64,000 nucleotides of DNA from Bradyrhizobium yuanmingense (GCF_029167105.1 NZ_JARFML010000014.1:62001-126000), one strand, 5' to 3'. Positions 26,170 through 35,044 are shown, numbered from the stretch's first letter. The notes: a model not told the origin generated them from the letters alone. Translations and numbers: made by a program.

Positions 26170-27002
26170 GCCGCGGCCTCCAGAACGGCGCGCTTCAGCA
26201 CGCTGACATGGATGTGGCGCTGCGCGGCATCGTCGATGCCGGCGCTTGCGAGCAGGGTATCGGCGGCACGGACATCGAAGCGCTGCTTGTAGTCGGCGGC
26301 AATCCTGCCGCCGAACAGCTCGACGGCATCAGTGATGACGATCGGCGTCGTATCGATGGCACCGATCACGATACGCGCCGAGGCGGCCGCGGGATCGACC
26401 AATATCGCACCGATCGCATGGGCGAATTCGCCGGTCTTGCGGCAGCTCTTGGCATAACCCCAATGCGCCGCCGCCGATCGCGCCGGCACGTGGACCGCCT
26501 CGACGATCTCGCCGGCATGCAGCGCGGATTCCAGCGCACCGACCACAAACGCTTCGACCGCCATCGATCGCGCACCGGCAAGACTGCGCAGTGTCACGCG
26601 CGCACCCAGGGCCGCCAGCGCCGAGATCCAGTCCGCGGCGGGATCGGCATGGCTGAGCGAGCCGCCGATGGTGCCGCGGTTGCGCACCGCGCGGTAAGCG
26701 ATGTTGGCAGCGACAGCCCGCATGGCGCCGCGGGTCACGTCGGCGGTGCGGCCGTCCTCGATATCGGCATGGGTGACGAGGGCGCCGAGCACGAGCTCGT
26801 CGCCGGAGACTTCTGCGCGCTTGAGCTCGGCAAGGCCGGAGATGTCGACGATCAGCTCCGGCTGCACCAGCCGCAGATTGAGCATGGGGCCGAGCGACTG
26901 GCCGCCGGCGATGATCTTCGCCGATCCGCTGCTTGCGGCCAGCATCGACAGCGCGGCATGGAGATCGCGCGGGCGCTCGTAAGCGAAGGGCGCCGGTTTC
27001 AT
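26166..27002 (-). CDS. Molybdenum hydroxylase FAD-binding (medium) subunit, CoxM-like
   Basis: The 278-residue subunit has the two FAD motifs of the xanthine dehydrogenase/CO dehydrogenase family: AGGQSLGPMLNLRL (about 32-45) and RGTIGGSLSHADPAAD (about 113-128). It takes electrons from the Mo centre through the Fe-S clusters. It overlaps both flanking subunit genes by 4 bp. Confidence 0.9.
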   Translation of the reverse strand: MKPAPFAYERPRDLHAALSMLAASSGSAKIIAGGQSLGPMLNLRLVQPELIVDISGLAELKRAEVSGDELVLGALVTHADIEDGRTADVTRGAMRAVAANIAYRAVRNRGTIGGSLSHADPAADWISALAALGARVTLRSLAGARSMAVEAFVVGALESALHAGEIVEAVHVPARSAAAHWGYAKSCRKTGEFAHAIGAILVDPAAASARIVIGAIDTTPIVITDAVELFGGRIAADYKQRFDVRAADTLLASAGIDDAAQRHIHVSVLKRAVLEAAA

Positions 27003-29392
27003 GCCGCGCTCCTCTCAGCCGCGCGCGCGGCCAGGACGGCCGCGACGATGCGATGCGGCGTGATCGGCGACTGCATCAGCTCGACGCCGAGCGGGCGCAG
27101 CGCGTCGTTGACGGCATTGGCAATCGCGGCGGGCGGTGCGATGGCGCCGCCCTCGCCGATGCCTTTCACCCCGAATTGCGTATAGGGCGACGGCGTCTCC
27201 ATGTGGTCGAGGCGCGCGGCCGGGACCTCGGTCGGGCCGGGCAGCAGGTAATCCGCGAGCGTCGTCGCCAGCGGCTGGCCGGAGGCGTCGAACGGCATTT
27301 CCTCGTAGAGCGCGGTGCCGATGCCTTGCGCGAGGCCGCCATAGATCTGGCCGTCGACGACGAGCGGATTGACCAGAACGCCGCCGTCCTCGACGATCAC
27401 ATAGTCGAGGATCTCGACCTCGCCGACATCGGGATCGACCGCGACGACGGCTGCATGCGCGGCATAGCTGAAGGTGCCGCTGTCGCGCACGGGCTTGTAG
27501 CCCTGCGTGACCTCGAGCCCGCCGGGATCGACGTCTGGCGGCAAATCCTGCGGGCGGCGGTACCAGGTGTGGGCGATCGCCTTCAGGCTGACGCTGCCGT
27601 TGACGCCGCGCACCTCGCCGTTCTGCAACACCACGGAGGCCGGATCGTGCTGCAAGAGTTTCGCGCCGATGCGGCGCGCACGTTCGCCGAGCTCGCGGCA
27701 GGCGGTCGCGACCGCACCGCCCGCCATCACCATTGAGCGCGAGCCCCAGGTGCCGGTCGAATACGGCGTCATTGCGGTGTCGCCGAGGACGATGCGGATG
27801 CTTGCGACATCCACGCCGAGGATTTCGTGCGCGACCTGGGCGAGCGTCGTCTCCATGCCCTGCCCGTGCGAGTGCACGCCGACGCGCAGTTCAAGGCCAC
27901 CGTCCGGCGTCAGGCGCGCCGAGGCCTGCTCATGGCCCGGCACCATCGGGATGCCCCAGCCGGAATAGACCGAGGTGCCGTGCGCGGCCTGCTCGCAATA
28001 GATGGAGATGCCGACGCCGATGCGGCGGCCGTCGGCCTCGCCCTGCTTTTGCCTGGCGCGGATGGCGTCGATGTCGATGGCCGCGAGCGCGCGGCGCATC
28101 GCTTCCGGATAATCGCCGCTGTCGAAATGCTTCTTTGTGATGTTGTCGAACGGCATCTGTTCGGGGCGCACCAGATTGCGCAGCCGCACCTCGCCGGGCT
28201 CCAGGCCGGCTTCCGCCGCCACGAGGTCGAGCATCAATTCCAGCGCAAAGCAGACGCCGGTGCGCGCGACGCCGCGATAGGGCAGGATCGGACATTTGTT
28301 GGTGGCGACCGAGAAGGTGCGGCAGCGATAGGCCGGCATCTTGTAGGGGCCGGGCAGGATGCTGGCGACCTGCGCGGCCTCCAGGCAGGCCGAGAACGGA
28401 TAGGACGAGTAGGCGCCGGAATCCACCGTCGCTTCGCAGTCGATGCCGCGCAGCGTGCCGTCACGGTCAGCATAGACCGTGATTTTGTAATGATGTTCGC
28501 GGCAATTGGAGCTGGCGACGAGATGCTCGCGGCGGTCTTCGAGCCAGCGGACGGGATGGCCGCAGCGCATCGTCAGCCAGGACAGGCAGACCTCTTCGGG
28601 CAGCAAAATTCCCTTGTGACCGAAACCACCGCCGACGTCGGGCGAGATGACGCGGATTTGCCCCTCCTCCATGCCGAGGCATTCGGCGAGGCCGCTGCGC
28701 GTGATGTGCGGCATCTGCGCCGCCGAATGAAGCGTGAGCTGGTCGAGCCTCTTGTCGAAGGTCGCAACCACGCCGCGGCCTTCCAGCGGCGACATGCATT
28801 GCCGTGCCGTCGAGATCTCGCGCGTCACCTTGATCGGCGCGTCGAGCGCTGTGGAGATGTCGATTTCGTAATTGGTCTCCAGGAAGACGTTGTCGCCCCA
28901 ATGCTCGTGCACCAGCGCCGAGCCGGGCTCGCGCGCCTTCAGCATGTCATGGATCGCGGGCAGCTCCTCCAGGTCGAGCGTCACGGAGGCTGCGATGTCC
29001 TCGGCCTCGGCGCGGGTCGGCGCGAGGCACATCGCGACGAGTTCGCCGACCTGGCGCACCTTGCCGGTCGCGAGCACCGGCTGCTCGGAGATCTTGAAGC
29101 CCGGCAGCCCCGACACCGCCCTTATCGGCTTGATGCCGACGAGATCGGCTGCCGTGAACACGCTGCCGCGATGGCGTTCGGGCACATGGATGCCGCGGAT
29201 GCGCGCATGCGCCAGCGGGCTGCGCACGAAGGCGACGTCCTGAAGACCGGCGAGCCTGACGTCTCCGACATATTGGCCGCGGCCGCGCATCAGGCGATCG
29301 TCTTCCTTGCGCGGCAGCCGCGCGCCAACGCCCTGCCCAGTCTTTCCGTGCGGAAATTCTCGCTCGTTGCGCAACTTCGCGTTCTCCTTCAC
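26999..29392 (-). CDS. Molybdenum hydroxylase large subunit (xanthine dehydrogenase / CoxL family)
   Basis: The 797-residue molybdopterin subunit has the Mo-pterin loop VGGGFGHKG and catalytic E747 in GIGEGG. The form I CO dehydrogenase active-site loop AYRCSFR is absent; the matching region reads PYRGVARTG, like aldehyde or heterocycle oxidases (usual PYRGAGRP). It should hydroxylate an N-heterocycle or aldehyde, not CO. GTG 29392 lies 9 bp after the stop of the amidohydrolase gene. Substrate not identifiable from sequence. Confidence 0.87.
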   Translation of the reverse strand: MKENAKLRNEREFPHGKTGQGVGARLPRKEDDRLMRGRGQYVGDVRLAGLQDVAFVRSPLAHARIRGIHVPERHRGSVFTAADLVGIKPIRAVSGLPGFKISEQPVLATGKVRQVGELVAMCLAPTRAEAEDIAASVTLDLEELPAIHDMLKAREPGSALVHEHWGDNVFLETNYEIDISTALDAPIKVTREISTARQCMSPLEGRGVVATFDKRLDQLTLHSAAQMPHITRSGLAECLGMEEGQIRVISPDVGGGFGHKGILLPEEVCLSWLTMRCGHPVRWLEDRREHLVASSNCREHHYKITVYADRDGTLRGIDCEATVDSGAYSSYPFSACLEAAQVASILPGPYKMPAYRCRTFSVATNKCPILPYRGVARTGVCFALELMLDLVAAEAGLEPGEVRLRNLVRPEQMPFDNITKKHFDSGDYPEAMRRALAAIDIDAIRARQKQGEADGRRIGVGISIYCEQAAHGTSVYSGWGIPMVPGHEQASARLTPDGGLELRVGVHSHGQGMETTLAQVAHEILGVDVASIRIVLGDTAMTPYSTGTWGSRSMVMAGGAVATACRELGERARRIGAKLLQHDPASVVLQNGEVRGVNGSVSLKAIAHTWYRRPQDLPPDVDPGGLEVTQGYKPVRDSGTFSYAAHAAVVAVDPDVGEVEILDYVIVEDGGVLVNPLVVDGQIYGGLAQGIGTALYEEMPFDASGQPLATTLADYLLPGPTEVPAARLDHMETPSPYTQFGVKGIGEGGAIAPPAAIANAVNDALRPLGVELMQSPITPHRIVAAVLAARAAERSAA

Positions 29393-29401
29393 CGCCCGGC
29401 C

Positions 29402-30679
29402 TTATGCCGCGACGGCTTGCGGCAGGATCGGCGCGACCGCATCGAAGCGCGTGCCGGCGCGCAGGCAGAAGGCCGGCTGCAGCAGGCGCTCGGCAATCAC
29501 CTCGTTCTTCTCGTTGTCCTTGAGCACGAAGCGGCCGTTTCTCTCCGTGAGCACGGAGACGTCGGCGTCCATGCCGATCTTGAGCGCACCGATCTCGTGG
29601 CTGCGACCAAGCATTTTCGCGGGATTGGAGGTGACCATCGGCACCACCTGCTCCAGCGACAGGCCGAGCGCCATCATCGAGCTCATCGCCTGGACCAGGC
29701 TGAACTTGGCCTGGCCCGCGAACGGATGGTTCTCGTCGTCTTCGTGCTGGTCGGGCGTTCCCGCCGGCGCGGGCACGTGGGTGTTGTAGCCGTGGATGTC
29801 GGCGCCGAGCGTGGTCGGAATGATGCCGGCGGCGATCGCCTTCTTCGCAAGCCGATAGGAGAAATGGCTGCCGTGACCGACATCGACCTTGAGGCCGCGG
29901 TCGAGCGCGGCCTGGATCACCGGATGAACCTCGCCCTCGCGATTGACGAAGCCGCCGGGATGGCGCGTGAAGGGATGAGCGAGAATGTCGCCCTCGCGCA
30001 ACAGCGGGATCACGCGGGTGAGGATGGTGTCGGCATCCTCGCCATTGGCGCCGCTCTCGGGCAGGCCCCAGAGCTGGCCGAAATGCACATAGACCGGCAG
30101 GTCGGCGCGCTTGCCGATCTCGGCGGCCATCTCGATGACGCGAATGCCCCAGCGCGCGAAGCCGCCGATCTCCGCGTGAGCCTTGATGCCGCGCACGAGA
30201 TCGAGATTGGCGATTGCCGCCTTGACGGTCGCATCGATGTCGACGCCATCGGGGCTGTAGAGCTGCGGATAGAAATGGCCCTCGAGGCCGCCGACGAGAT
30301 AGGCGGAGATAAACGCATAGACGCGCGAGGCCGAGGCTTGCGCGATGAAATGGCGGAAGCCCGGCAGCGTCATGCAGGACGGACCGCCCTGGTCGACCAG
30401 CGTGGTCACGCCGGACTGCACGCCCACCATGTCGGGATTCATGCCGAAGCGGCCGGAGACATATTGATAAACGTGGGCGTGGGTGTCGATCAGACCGGGC
30501 AGCACGAGCTTGCCGCCGACATCGACGACCTCCTTCGCGCTGGTCGGCAGAATGTCGGATGCGACCGCCGCGATCTTGCCATTGCGGATGGCGACGTCCT
30601 TGAGGCCATCGATGCCGGAGGCCGGACAGATCACGCGGCCACCCCGGAGCAGAAGATCGAAGCTGGCAGTGACGGACAT
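29402..30679 (-). CDS. Amidohydrolase / dihydroorotase-like cyclic amidase
   Basis: The 425-residue TIM-barrel hydrolase has H67 and H69 (DTHAHV), K166 (GIKAHAE) as a candidate bridging Lys, H199 (VYVHFG) and a late Asp in LGADIHGYN. It resembles the deacetylase/dihydroorotase branch. GGAGAG ahead of ATG 30679 supports the start. It is the first gene after the sigma-54 promoter and is followed by the three hydroxylase subunits: ring hydroxylation and ring opening in one operon. The order of reactions and the substrate are inferred. Confidence 0.85.
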   Translation of the reverse strand: MSVTASFDLLLRGGRVICPASGIDGLKDVAIRNGKIAAVASDILPTSAKEVVDVGGKLVLPGLIDTHAHVYQYVSGRFGMNPDMVGVQSGVTTLVDQGGPSCMTLPGFRHFIAQASASRVYAFISAYLVGGLEGHFYPQLYSPDGVDIDATVKAAIANLDLVRGIKAHAEIGGFARWGIRVIEMAAEIGKRADLPVYVHFGQLWGLPESGANGEDADTILTRVIPLLREGDILAHPFTRHPGGFVNREGEVHPVIQAALDRGLKVDVGHGSHFSYRLAKKAIAAGIIPTTLGADIHGYNTHVPAPAGTPDQHEDDENHPFAGQAKFSLVQAMSSMMALGLSLEQVVPMVTSNPAKMLGRSHEIGALKIGMDADVSVLTERNGRFVLKDNEKNEVIAERLLQPAFCLRAGTRFDAVAPILPQAVAA

Positions 30680-30727
30680 GGCGCTCTCCTTGACTGTTGC
30701 GCAGGCGGTTGCCCCGCTCTCGAATTA

Positions 30728-30741
30728 CGAAGCATGCTTCG
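30728..30741. promoter_or_regulatory. Palindromic operator CGAAGCATGCTTCG
   Basis: This is a perfect 14-bp palindrome at about +3 to +16 of the predicted sigma-54 transcript on the minus strand. A copy with one mismatch (CGAAGCGTGCTTCG) lies at the same place in the NCS1 permease promoter. It is probably bound by the adjacent MarR protein; binding is inferred. Confidence 0.65.
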
Positions 30742-30745
30742 CATT

Positions 30746-30773
30746 TTGACAAAAGCAAGCTTCGTGCCATGAT
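30746..30773 (+). promoter_or_regulatory. Candidate sigma-70 promoter of the MarR gene
   Basis: TTGACA (30746-30751) and CATGAT (30768-30773) are 16 bp apart, upstream of the MarR gene. The -35 is perfect and the -10 weak (4 of 6). The spacer overlaps the opposing sigma-54 element, so the two promoters would compete. Confidence 0.4.
30754..30769 (-). promoter_or_regulatory. Predicted sigma-54 promoter of the amidohydrolase-hydroxylase-Liv operon
   Basis: Read on the minus strand, TGGCACGAAGCTTGCT is an exact match to the RpoN consensus TGGCACG-N4-TTGCW. The start site is predicted near 30743, 64 nt before the ATG at 30679. This predicts enhancer-dependent (for example NtrC) control of the whole 11-kb operon. 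Confidence 0.75.
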
Positions 30774-30838
30774 CCTGTTGTGGCGAGCGCGTTCGAATCG
30801 AGCTAAGCGCGAACGGTCTGGGGTTGGGAGAGCGTGCA

Positions 30839-31333
30839 TTGCGGCAAGCCAGGAAAAGTCGCAGCGGGGGCAAGCACCGCCCCTGGCCATTGTCGGAACG
30901 GCCCGGCTATTTGATCCGCCGGCTGCACCAGATTCACGTCGCGCTGTTTCAGGAAGCCTGCGGCGAATTCGAGGTCACGCCGCTGCAATACAGCCTGCTC
31001 TCGGCGCTGGCGGTGCGAGAAACCGCCGATCAGACCACTTTGGCGGCCGATATCGCGCTGGATCGTACCACGACAACAGGCGCCTTGAAGCGGCTCGCTG
31101 CGCGCAACCTGGTCGAGCGCGCGGTGAACAAGGACGATCGGCGCGCGCGATTGTGCCGCCTGACGCCCGCCGGCGCCGCGCTGCTGGTTAAGATCGAGGG
31201 CGCAGCACGGCGGGCGCATCGCGCAACGCTCGGCGATTTGAGCCAGCGGGAACAGGCGCTCTTCATCGAGATGATGCAGCGTATCGTGGCCGGCAATCCC
31301 AGTCGCGACAGCGCCGCTGACCTATTCGACTAG
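30839..31333 (+). CDS. MarR family transcriptional regulator
   Basis: The 164-residue regulator has a MarR winged helix (QYSLLSALAVRE, then DRTTTTGALKRLAARNLVER) and the wing DDRRARLCRLT. TTG 30839 is chosen because GGGAGAG lies 6 nt upstream; TTG 30824 is an in-frame alternative. It is divergent from the catabolic operon and next to the permease. Two copies of one palindrome in these promoters make it the likely local repressor, with a substrate or intermediate as ligand. Confidence 0.85.
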   Translation: MRQARKSRSGGKHRPWPLSERPGYLIRRLHQIHVALFQEACGEFEVTPLQYSLLSALAVRETADQTTLAADIALDRTTTTGALKRLAARNLVERAVNKDDRRARLCRLTPAGAALLVKIEGAARRAHRATLGDLSQREQALFIEMMQRIVAGNPSRDSAADLFD

Positions 31334-31546
31334 AGGCGAGTGCTGCGCTTTTGAGTTGGGCTGCTTAATTTATCATCGTACCGCTGCCCGGCCGTGCATC
31401 GATCGCCACTATCCGGCGGCAGGTCCGATGTGCCGCGGCAGGCCGACGCGTCAGCATGCCCCGCGCTCGAAAACGCAATTGCATCCGAGGCGAGCCTCGC
31501 TGCGTCCGGCATCGAAACGCACCCTGCCCGGCCGCTCCGCGACCCA

Positions 31547-31562
31547 TGGCACGATTTATGCT
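31547..31562 (+). promoter_or_regulatory. Predicted sigma-54 promoter of the NCS1 permease
   Basis: TGGCACGATTTATGCT matches the RpoN consensus in the whole -24 block and in the -12 TGC, with correct GG-GC spacing. It ends 9 bp before the operator at 31572-31585 and 37 bp before the ATG. Confidence 0.65.
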
Positions 31563-31571
31563 GCGATGATG

Positions 31572-31585
31572 CGAAGCGTGCTTCG
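31572..31585. promoter_or_regulatory. Operator copy CGAAGCGTGCTTCG ahead of the NCS1 permease
   Basis: Thirteen of 14 bases match the palindrome at 30728-30741. It lies at about -1 to +13 of the predicted transcript, where a bound repressor would block sigma-54 open-complex formation or escape. Confidence 0.6.
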
Positions 31586-31599
31586 TATTGGGGGATGTC

Positions 31600-33018
31600 A
31601 TGACGGATTCCGAACTTCGCGCTGATATTCACAGCATCGAGCCAATTCCCGACGCGGACCGGGACTCCTCCGGGCCGCAGCAGATGTGGATCTGGGCCGG
31701 CGCCAACATCGCGCCGGTGAACTGGGCGCTCGGCGCGCTCGGCATCATCCTCAAGCTCGGCCTGATGGAGACAATCGCGGTCATCGTGCTCGGCAACATC
31801 GTGGGCTGCGCGATCTTCGCGACCTTCACGGTGATGGGACACAAGACCGGCGTCAACCAGATGGTGCTGAGCCGGTCCGCCTTCGGCGTCCGCGGCGCCT
31901 ACCTGCCGAGCATCCTGATGTTCCTGATGACGCTGGGCTGGATCGGCGTGAACACCTATTTCCCGGTCAAGGTCTCGATGGGCATCCTCGGCCAGTTCGG
32001 CGTGCCCGACACCTGGCTGGTCGAGATGATCGTCATCACGCTGGTGATGGCGGTGCAGGTGATGATCGGCGTCTACGGCTTCTACGCGATCCGCACCTTC
32101 GAGAAGTACACGGTGCCGCCGACCATCGCCATCATGGTGCTGATGAGCGTGCTGGCCTGGACGCGGCCCGGCGTCGTCAACTGGAACCTGACCACCTCGC
32201 TGCCGCCCGGCGCGCATCTGGCGATGCTGACGATGCTAATGACCGCCATCGGCGTCGGCTGGGGCATTTCCTGGGTCACCTGGGCCTCCGACTATTCGCG
32301 CTTCGTGCCGCGCTCCACGCCGTCGAAAGCCGTGTTCTGGTACAGCTATGTCGGCATGTTCGTGCCGACGGTCTGGCTCGGCATTCTCGGCGCGACCATT
32401 GCCTCGACGACGCTGGACACGGACCCCGCCAAGATGGTCAGCGCGGTGTTCGGCGGTCCCGTCAGCATCCTTGTCCTCCTGATGGTGCTGCACGGCCCGA
32501 TCGCCACCAACATCCTCAACGTCTATTCGGCGGCGCTGGCGGCCCTGAGCGCGGGGCTGAAGCTCTCGCGCTTCTGGCTCACCGTCATCGTCGGCGTCGC
32601 CGGCTATCTGGTTACCCTCTACTTCATCTTCGCGCCGTCCTTCGCGAAGGCGTTCGACCATTGGATGATCAGCCTGCTGTTGTGGATGAGCCCGTGGGCC
32701 GGCGTGGTGCTCGCCGACTTCTTCATCAAGCGCAAGGGCAAGATCGAGGTGGCCGAGCTCTATCGCTCGCCGGAGAGCAGCGCCTATGGCGACATCAACT
32801 GGGCCGGCATGATCGCGTTCTTCGCCGGCCTCGTTGCCGGATGGCTGGTGCAGGACGGCCTCGTCAGCGCGCTGCAGGGGCCGATCTCGATCTATCTGCT
32901 CGGCGGCGCCGATCTGAGCTGGTTGTTCGGAATCGGCGTGGCGGGCCTCGTCTACCTCGGGCTCGGCAAGTTCGCGACCTCGCCCTCACCGGCCGTCGCG
33001 AGCCGTGCCGGCAGTTAG
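31600..33018 (+). CDS. NCS1 family nucleobase (cytosine/purine/hydantoin-type) permease
   Basis: The 472-residue protein has about 12 hydrophobic helices and NCS1 features: the early WIWAGANIAPVNWALGALGI (53 residues into a cytoplasmic-tail start of about 30) and a Gly-rich helix 1. The family imports cytosine, purines, allantoin or hydantoins with H+ or Na+. ATG 31600 has GGGGGA upstream. Shared promoter design with the 11-kb operon suggests it brings in that pathway's substrate. Confidence 0.87.
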   Translation: MTDSELRADIHSIEPIPDADRDSSGPQQMWIWAGANIAPVNWALGALGIILKLGLMETIAVIVLGNIVGCAIFATFTVMGHKTGVNQMVLSRSAFGVRGAYLPSILMFLMTLGWIGVNTYFPVKVSMGILGQFGVPDTWLVEMIVITLVMAVQVMIGVYGFYAIRTFEKYTVPPTIAIMVLMSVLAWTRPGVVNWNLTTSLPPGAHLAMLTMLMTAIGVGWGISWVTWASDYSRFVPRSTPSKAVFWYSYVGMFVPTVWLGILGATIASTTLDTDPAKMVSAVFGGPVSILVLLMVLHGPIATNILNVYSAALAALSAGLKLSRFWLTVIVGVAGYLVTLYFIFAPSFAKAFDHWMISLLLWMSPWAGVVLADFFIKRKGKIEVAELYRSPESSAYGDINWAGMIAFFAGLVAGWLVQDGLVSALQGPISIYLLGGADLSWLFGIGVAGLVYLGLGKFATSPSPAVASRAGS

Positions 33019-33044
33019 GCTGAGAGCGCTGACCTCGTCTTGGG

Positions 33045-34856
33045 TCAGCGCCTCCGGCCAAGCCTCACGATCATGTCGCCGGGCCCAAGTGCTCCGGCGA
33101 CATGAGGGCGCAATCGCCACAGGCTCTCGCCGTCGACCAGTGACGGCATCGGCAGTTCGTGGTCGGCGAAATTGGCGACGATCTGCAGAACGTCGCCCTG
33201 CTCCGTCTGCCAGCGCACATCCACGCCGCCCATGCTGGGATCCGCGCCCAGCAAGTGGCGCTGCGCCGAAACCAACCCACGTTTGATCAGCGGCACGATC
33301 TTCTCGCGCCGCAACGTCAATAGCTGCGTCGTCAGCGTCCGGAACCTGGTGCCGGAAGGCGATTGCTCGATGCTGGTCCAGTCCAGCTTGGAGGCGTGGA
33401 AGGTCGTTTCGTCGCACGGGTCCGGGATACTGGCGCGCGTTTCCGCGGTCGCGAATGCCTTGAAGTGCGAAAACTCCTTGCGGCGGCCTTCCCGTGTCAG
33501 TTCGGCAGCTTCGCCCGTCCAGTCGGCGAAGAACAGGAAGGGCGTTTCGGCGGCCGCTTCCTCGCCCATGAACAGCATCGGAATGTGCGGGCTGAGCAGA
33601 ACCAGTGCGAGGGCGAGCTCCAGCTTGTCCGGACCGACCAGCCGCGACAGCCGTTCCCCGAAGGCGCGGTTGCCGACTTGGTCGTGGTTCTGGGCGAAGA
33701 AGATGGTCGCTTCGGGCGGCAGATGAGCACTCGGCTCGCCGCGCGGCGCCTGGTGCAGGGGAAACACCTCGCCCTGATAGGCAAAGCCCTCGGTGAGGGA
33801 TCGCGCCAGATGCTCGAGCGGCTTGTCGGCAAACGCCCGGTAATAACCTTCGTCCTCGCCCGTGAGCAGGACGTGGAGCGCATTGTGGAAATCGTCGCCC
33901 CATTGCGCATCGTAGTACGTCGCGCGTCCCTGCGAACGCGCGAGAAGGTGCGCCTGATTGGCCTCGTTCTCCAGCATCAGATGGATGCGCCGGCCCGCCA
34001 GCTGGCTGCGCAGGGTCTCGGCGAGCTCGACCAGGAAATGACGCTTGGAGTCGTCCTTCAGTGCATGGACGGCATCGAAGCGCAGACCGTCGAACCCATA
34101 GTCCCGCAGCCACATCAGGGCATTCTCGATCAGGAACCCGCGCACGAACGCGCCGTCGGCTCCTTCGAGGTTGACGGCGGGCCCCCACCCCGTGGCGTGG
34201 CGCGAGTTGAAGAAGTTCTCCGCATAGAGATGCAGATAGTTCAGCTGCGGCCCGAAATGGTTATAGACGACGTCGAGATAGACCATGATGTCGAGCGCAT
34301 GCGCCGCGCGCAGCAGCCGCTTGAGATCCTCCGGCCGGCCGTAGCGGGCATTCGGCGCGTTCAAGAGCACGCCGTCGTAGCCCCAATTGTGCCGCCCGGG
34401 GACGTCGTTGAGCGGCATCAGCTCGATGGCAGTGATGCCGAGATCGCGAAGATAAGGCAGCTTCTCCTCGACCCCGGCATAGGTCCCCTCCTCGCTGAAC
34501 GTGCCGACATGCAGCTCGTAGATCACGGCTTCCGCCCAGGGACGGCCCGGATAGAGCACCGGGTCCCGCAACGCGGCGGTATCGACCACCTCGCTCGGCG
34601 CGCCGACGTCGTCCGGCTGGAAGCATGAGGCGGGATCGGGGACCACGAGGTCTTGGTTGATCCTGAACTGATAGCGCGTACCGGCGCGCGCAGTTTGGCT
34701 GAGCAGCTGATACCAGCCGTGCGCATCGCGCAGCATCTGCCGTGGCGGCTGGCCGATTTCGAGCAGCTCGACCGATCGCGCCGTCGGTGCCCACAGGTTG
34801 AACGAGACCCCATGATCGACGATCTGGGGACCATGGCGCCGACTTTGCTCGGCCAT
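33045..34856 (-). CDS. treZ: Malto-oligosyltrehalose trehalohydrolase
   Basis: The 603-residue GH13 enzyme has an N-terminal beta domain (VSFNLWAPTARSVELL), catalytic Asp in GLRFDAVHAL, acid Glu in LMLENEANQA and the third Asp in FAQNHDQVGN. It releases trehalose from maltooligosyl-trehalose made by TreY. No treY is within the window, although GlgX lies next door. ATG 34856 (MAEQSRR) with a GAGG site is preferred over starts 39 and 57 nt upstream. It is divergent from the DUF3606-glgX pair. Confidence 0.9.
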   Translation of the reverse strand: MAEQSRRHGPQIVDHGVSFNLWAPTARSVELLEIGQPPRQMLRDAHGWYQLLSQTARAGTRYQFRINQDLVVPDPASCFQPDDVGAPSEVVDTAALRDPVLYPGRPWAEAVIYELHVGTFSEEGTYAGVEEKLPYLRDLGITAIELMPLNDVPGRHNWGYDGVLLNAPNARYGRPEDLKRLLRAAHALDIMVYLDVVYNHFGPQLNYLHLYAENFFNSRHATGWGPAVNLEGADGAFVRGFLIENALMWLRDYGFDGLRFDAVHALKDDSKRHFLVELAETLRSQLAGRRIHLMLENEANQAHLLARSQGRATYYDAQWGDDFHNALHVLLTGEDEGYYRAFADKPLEHLARSLTEGFAYQGEVFPLHQAPRGEPSAHLPPEATIFFAQNHDQVGNRAFGERLSRLVGPDKLELALALVLLSPHIPMLFMGEEAAAETPFLFFADWTGEAAELTREGRRKEFSHFKAFATAETRASIPDPCDETTFHASKLDWTSIEQSPSGTRFRTLTTQLLTLRREKIVPLIKRGLVSAQRHLLGADPSMGGVDVRWQTEQGDVLQIVANFADHELPMPSLVDGESLWRLRPHVAGALGPGDMIVRLGRRR

Positions 34857-34993
34857 TCCCAGCCTCTGATTCAAGCCCGTCCCCTTTCGCCGCATGCCCA
34901 CCTCGGCATGCAATTGCGCGCGTCAGGGCGACAAAGCGGAGCGGTGTGCGTTCGTTCCTCCACGCGCCGACGCCGGACATTTGGAGGGCGACG

Positions 34994-35019
34994 GGAACGG
35001 AATCAGCAGCGCAACGGTT
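34994..35019 (+). promoter_or_regulatory. Candidate EcfG (general stress) promoter
   Basis: GGAAC (34994-34998), a 17-nt spacer and GGTT (35016-35019) resemble the alphaproteobacterial EcfG consensus GGAAC-N16/17-CGTT. It lies 26 bp upstream of the DUF3606 gene. The -10 has one mismatch and the motif is short. Confidence 0.4.
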
Positions 35020-35044
35020 ACCATCCCAGACAGGAGCCGCCGCC

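Noticed and set aside
26166..29392. Aerobic CO dehydrogenase (coxMSL)
   Set aside because: The form I active-site motif AYRCSFR is missing from the large subunit, and the neighbours are an amidohydrolase and a Liv importer.
27827..30772. A 981-codon open frame on the plus strand opposite the hydroxylase large-subunit and amidohydrolase genes
   Set aside because: It is antisense to two clearly identified genes, has a low-complexity Arg/Ala/Asp/Gly-rich translation and no motif. It is a shadow of high-GC codon bias.
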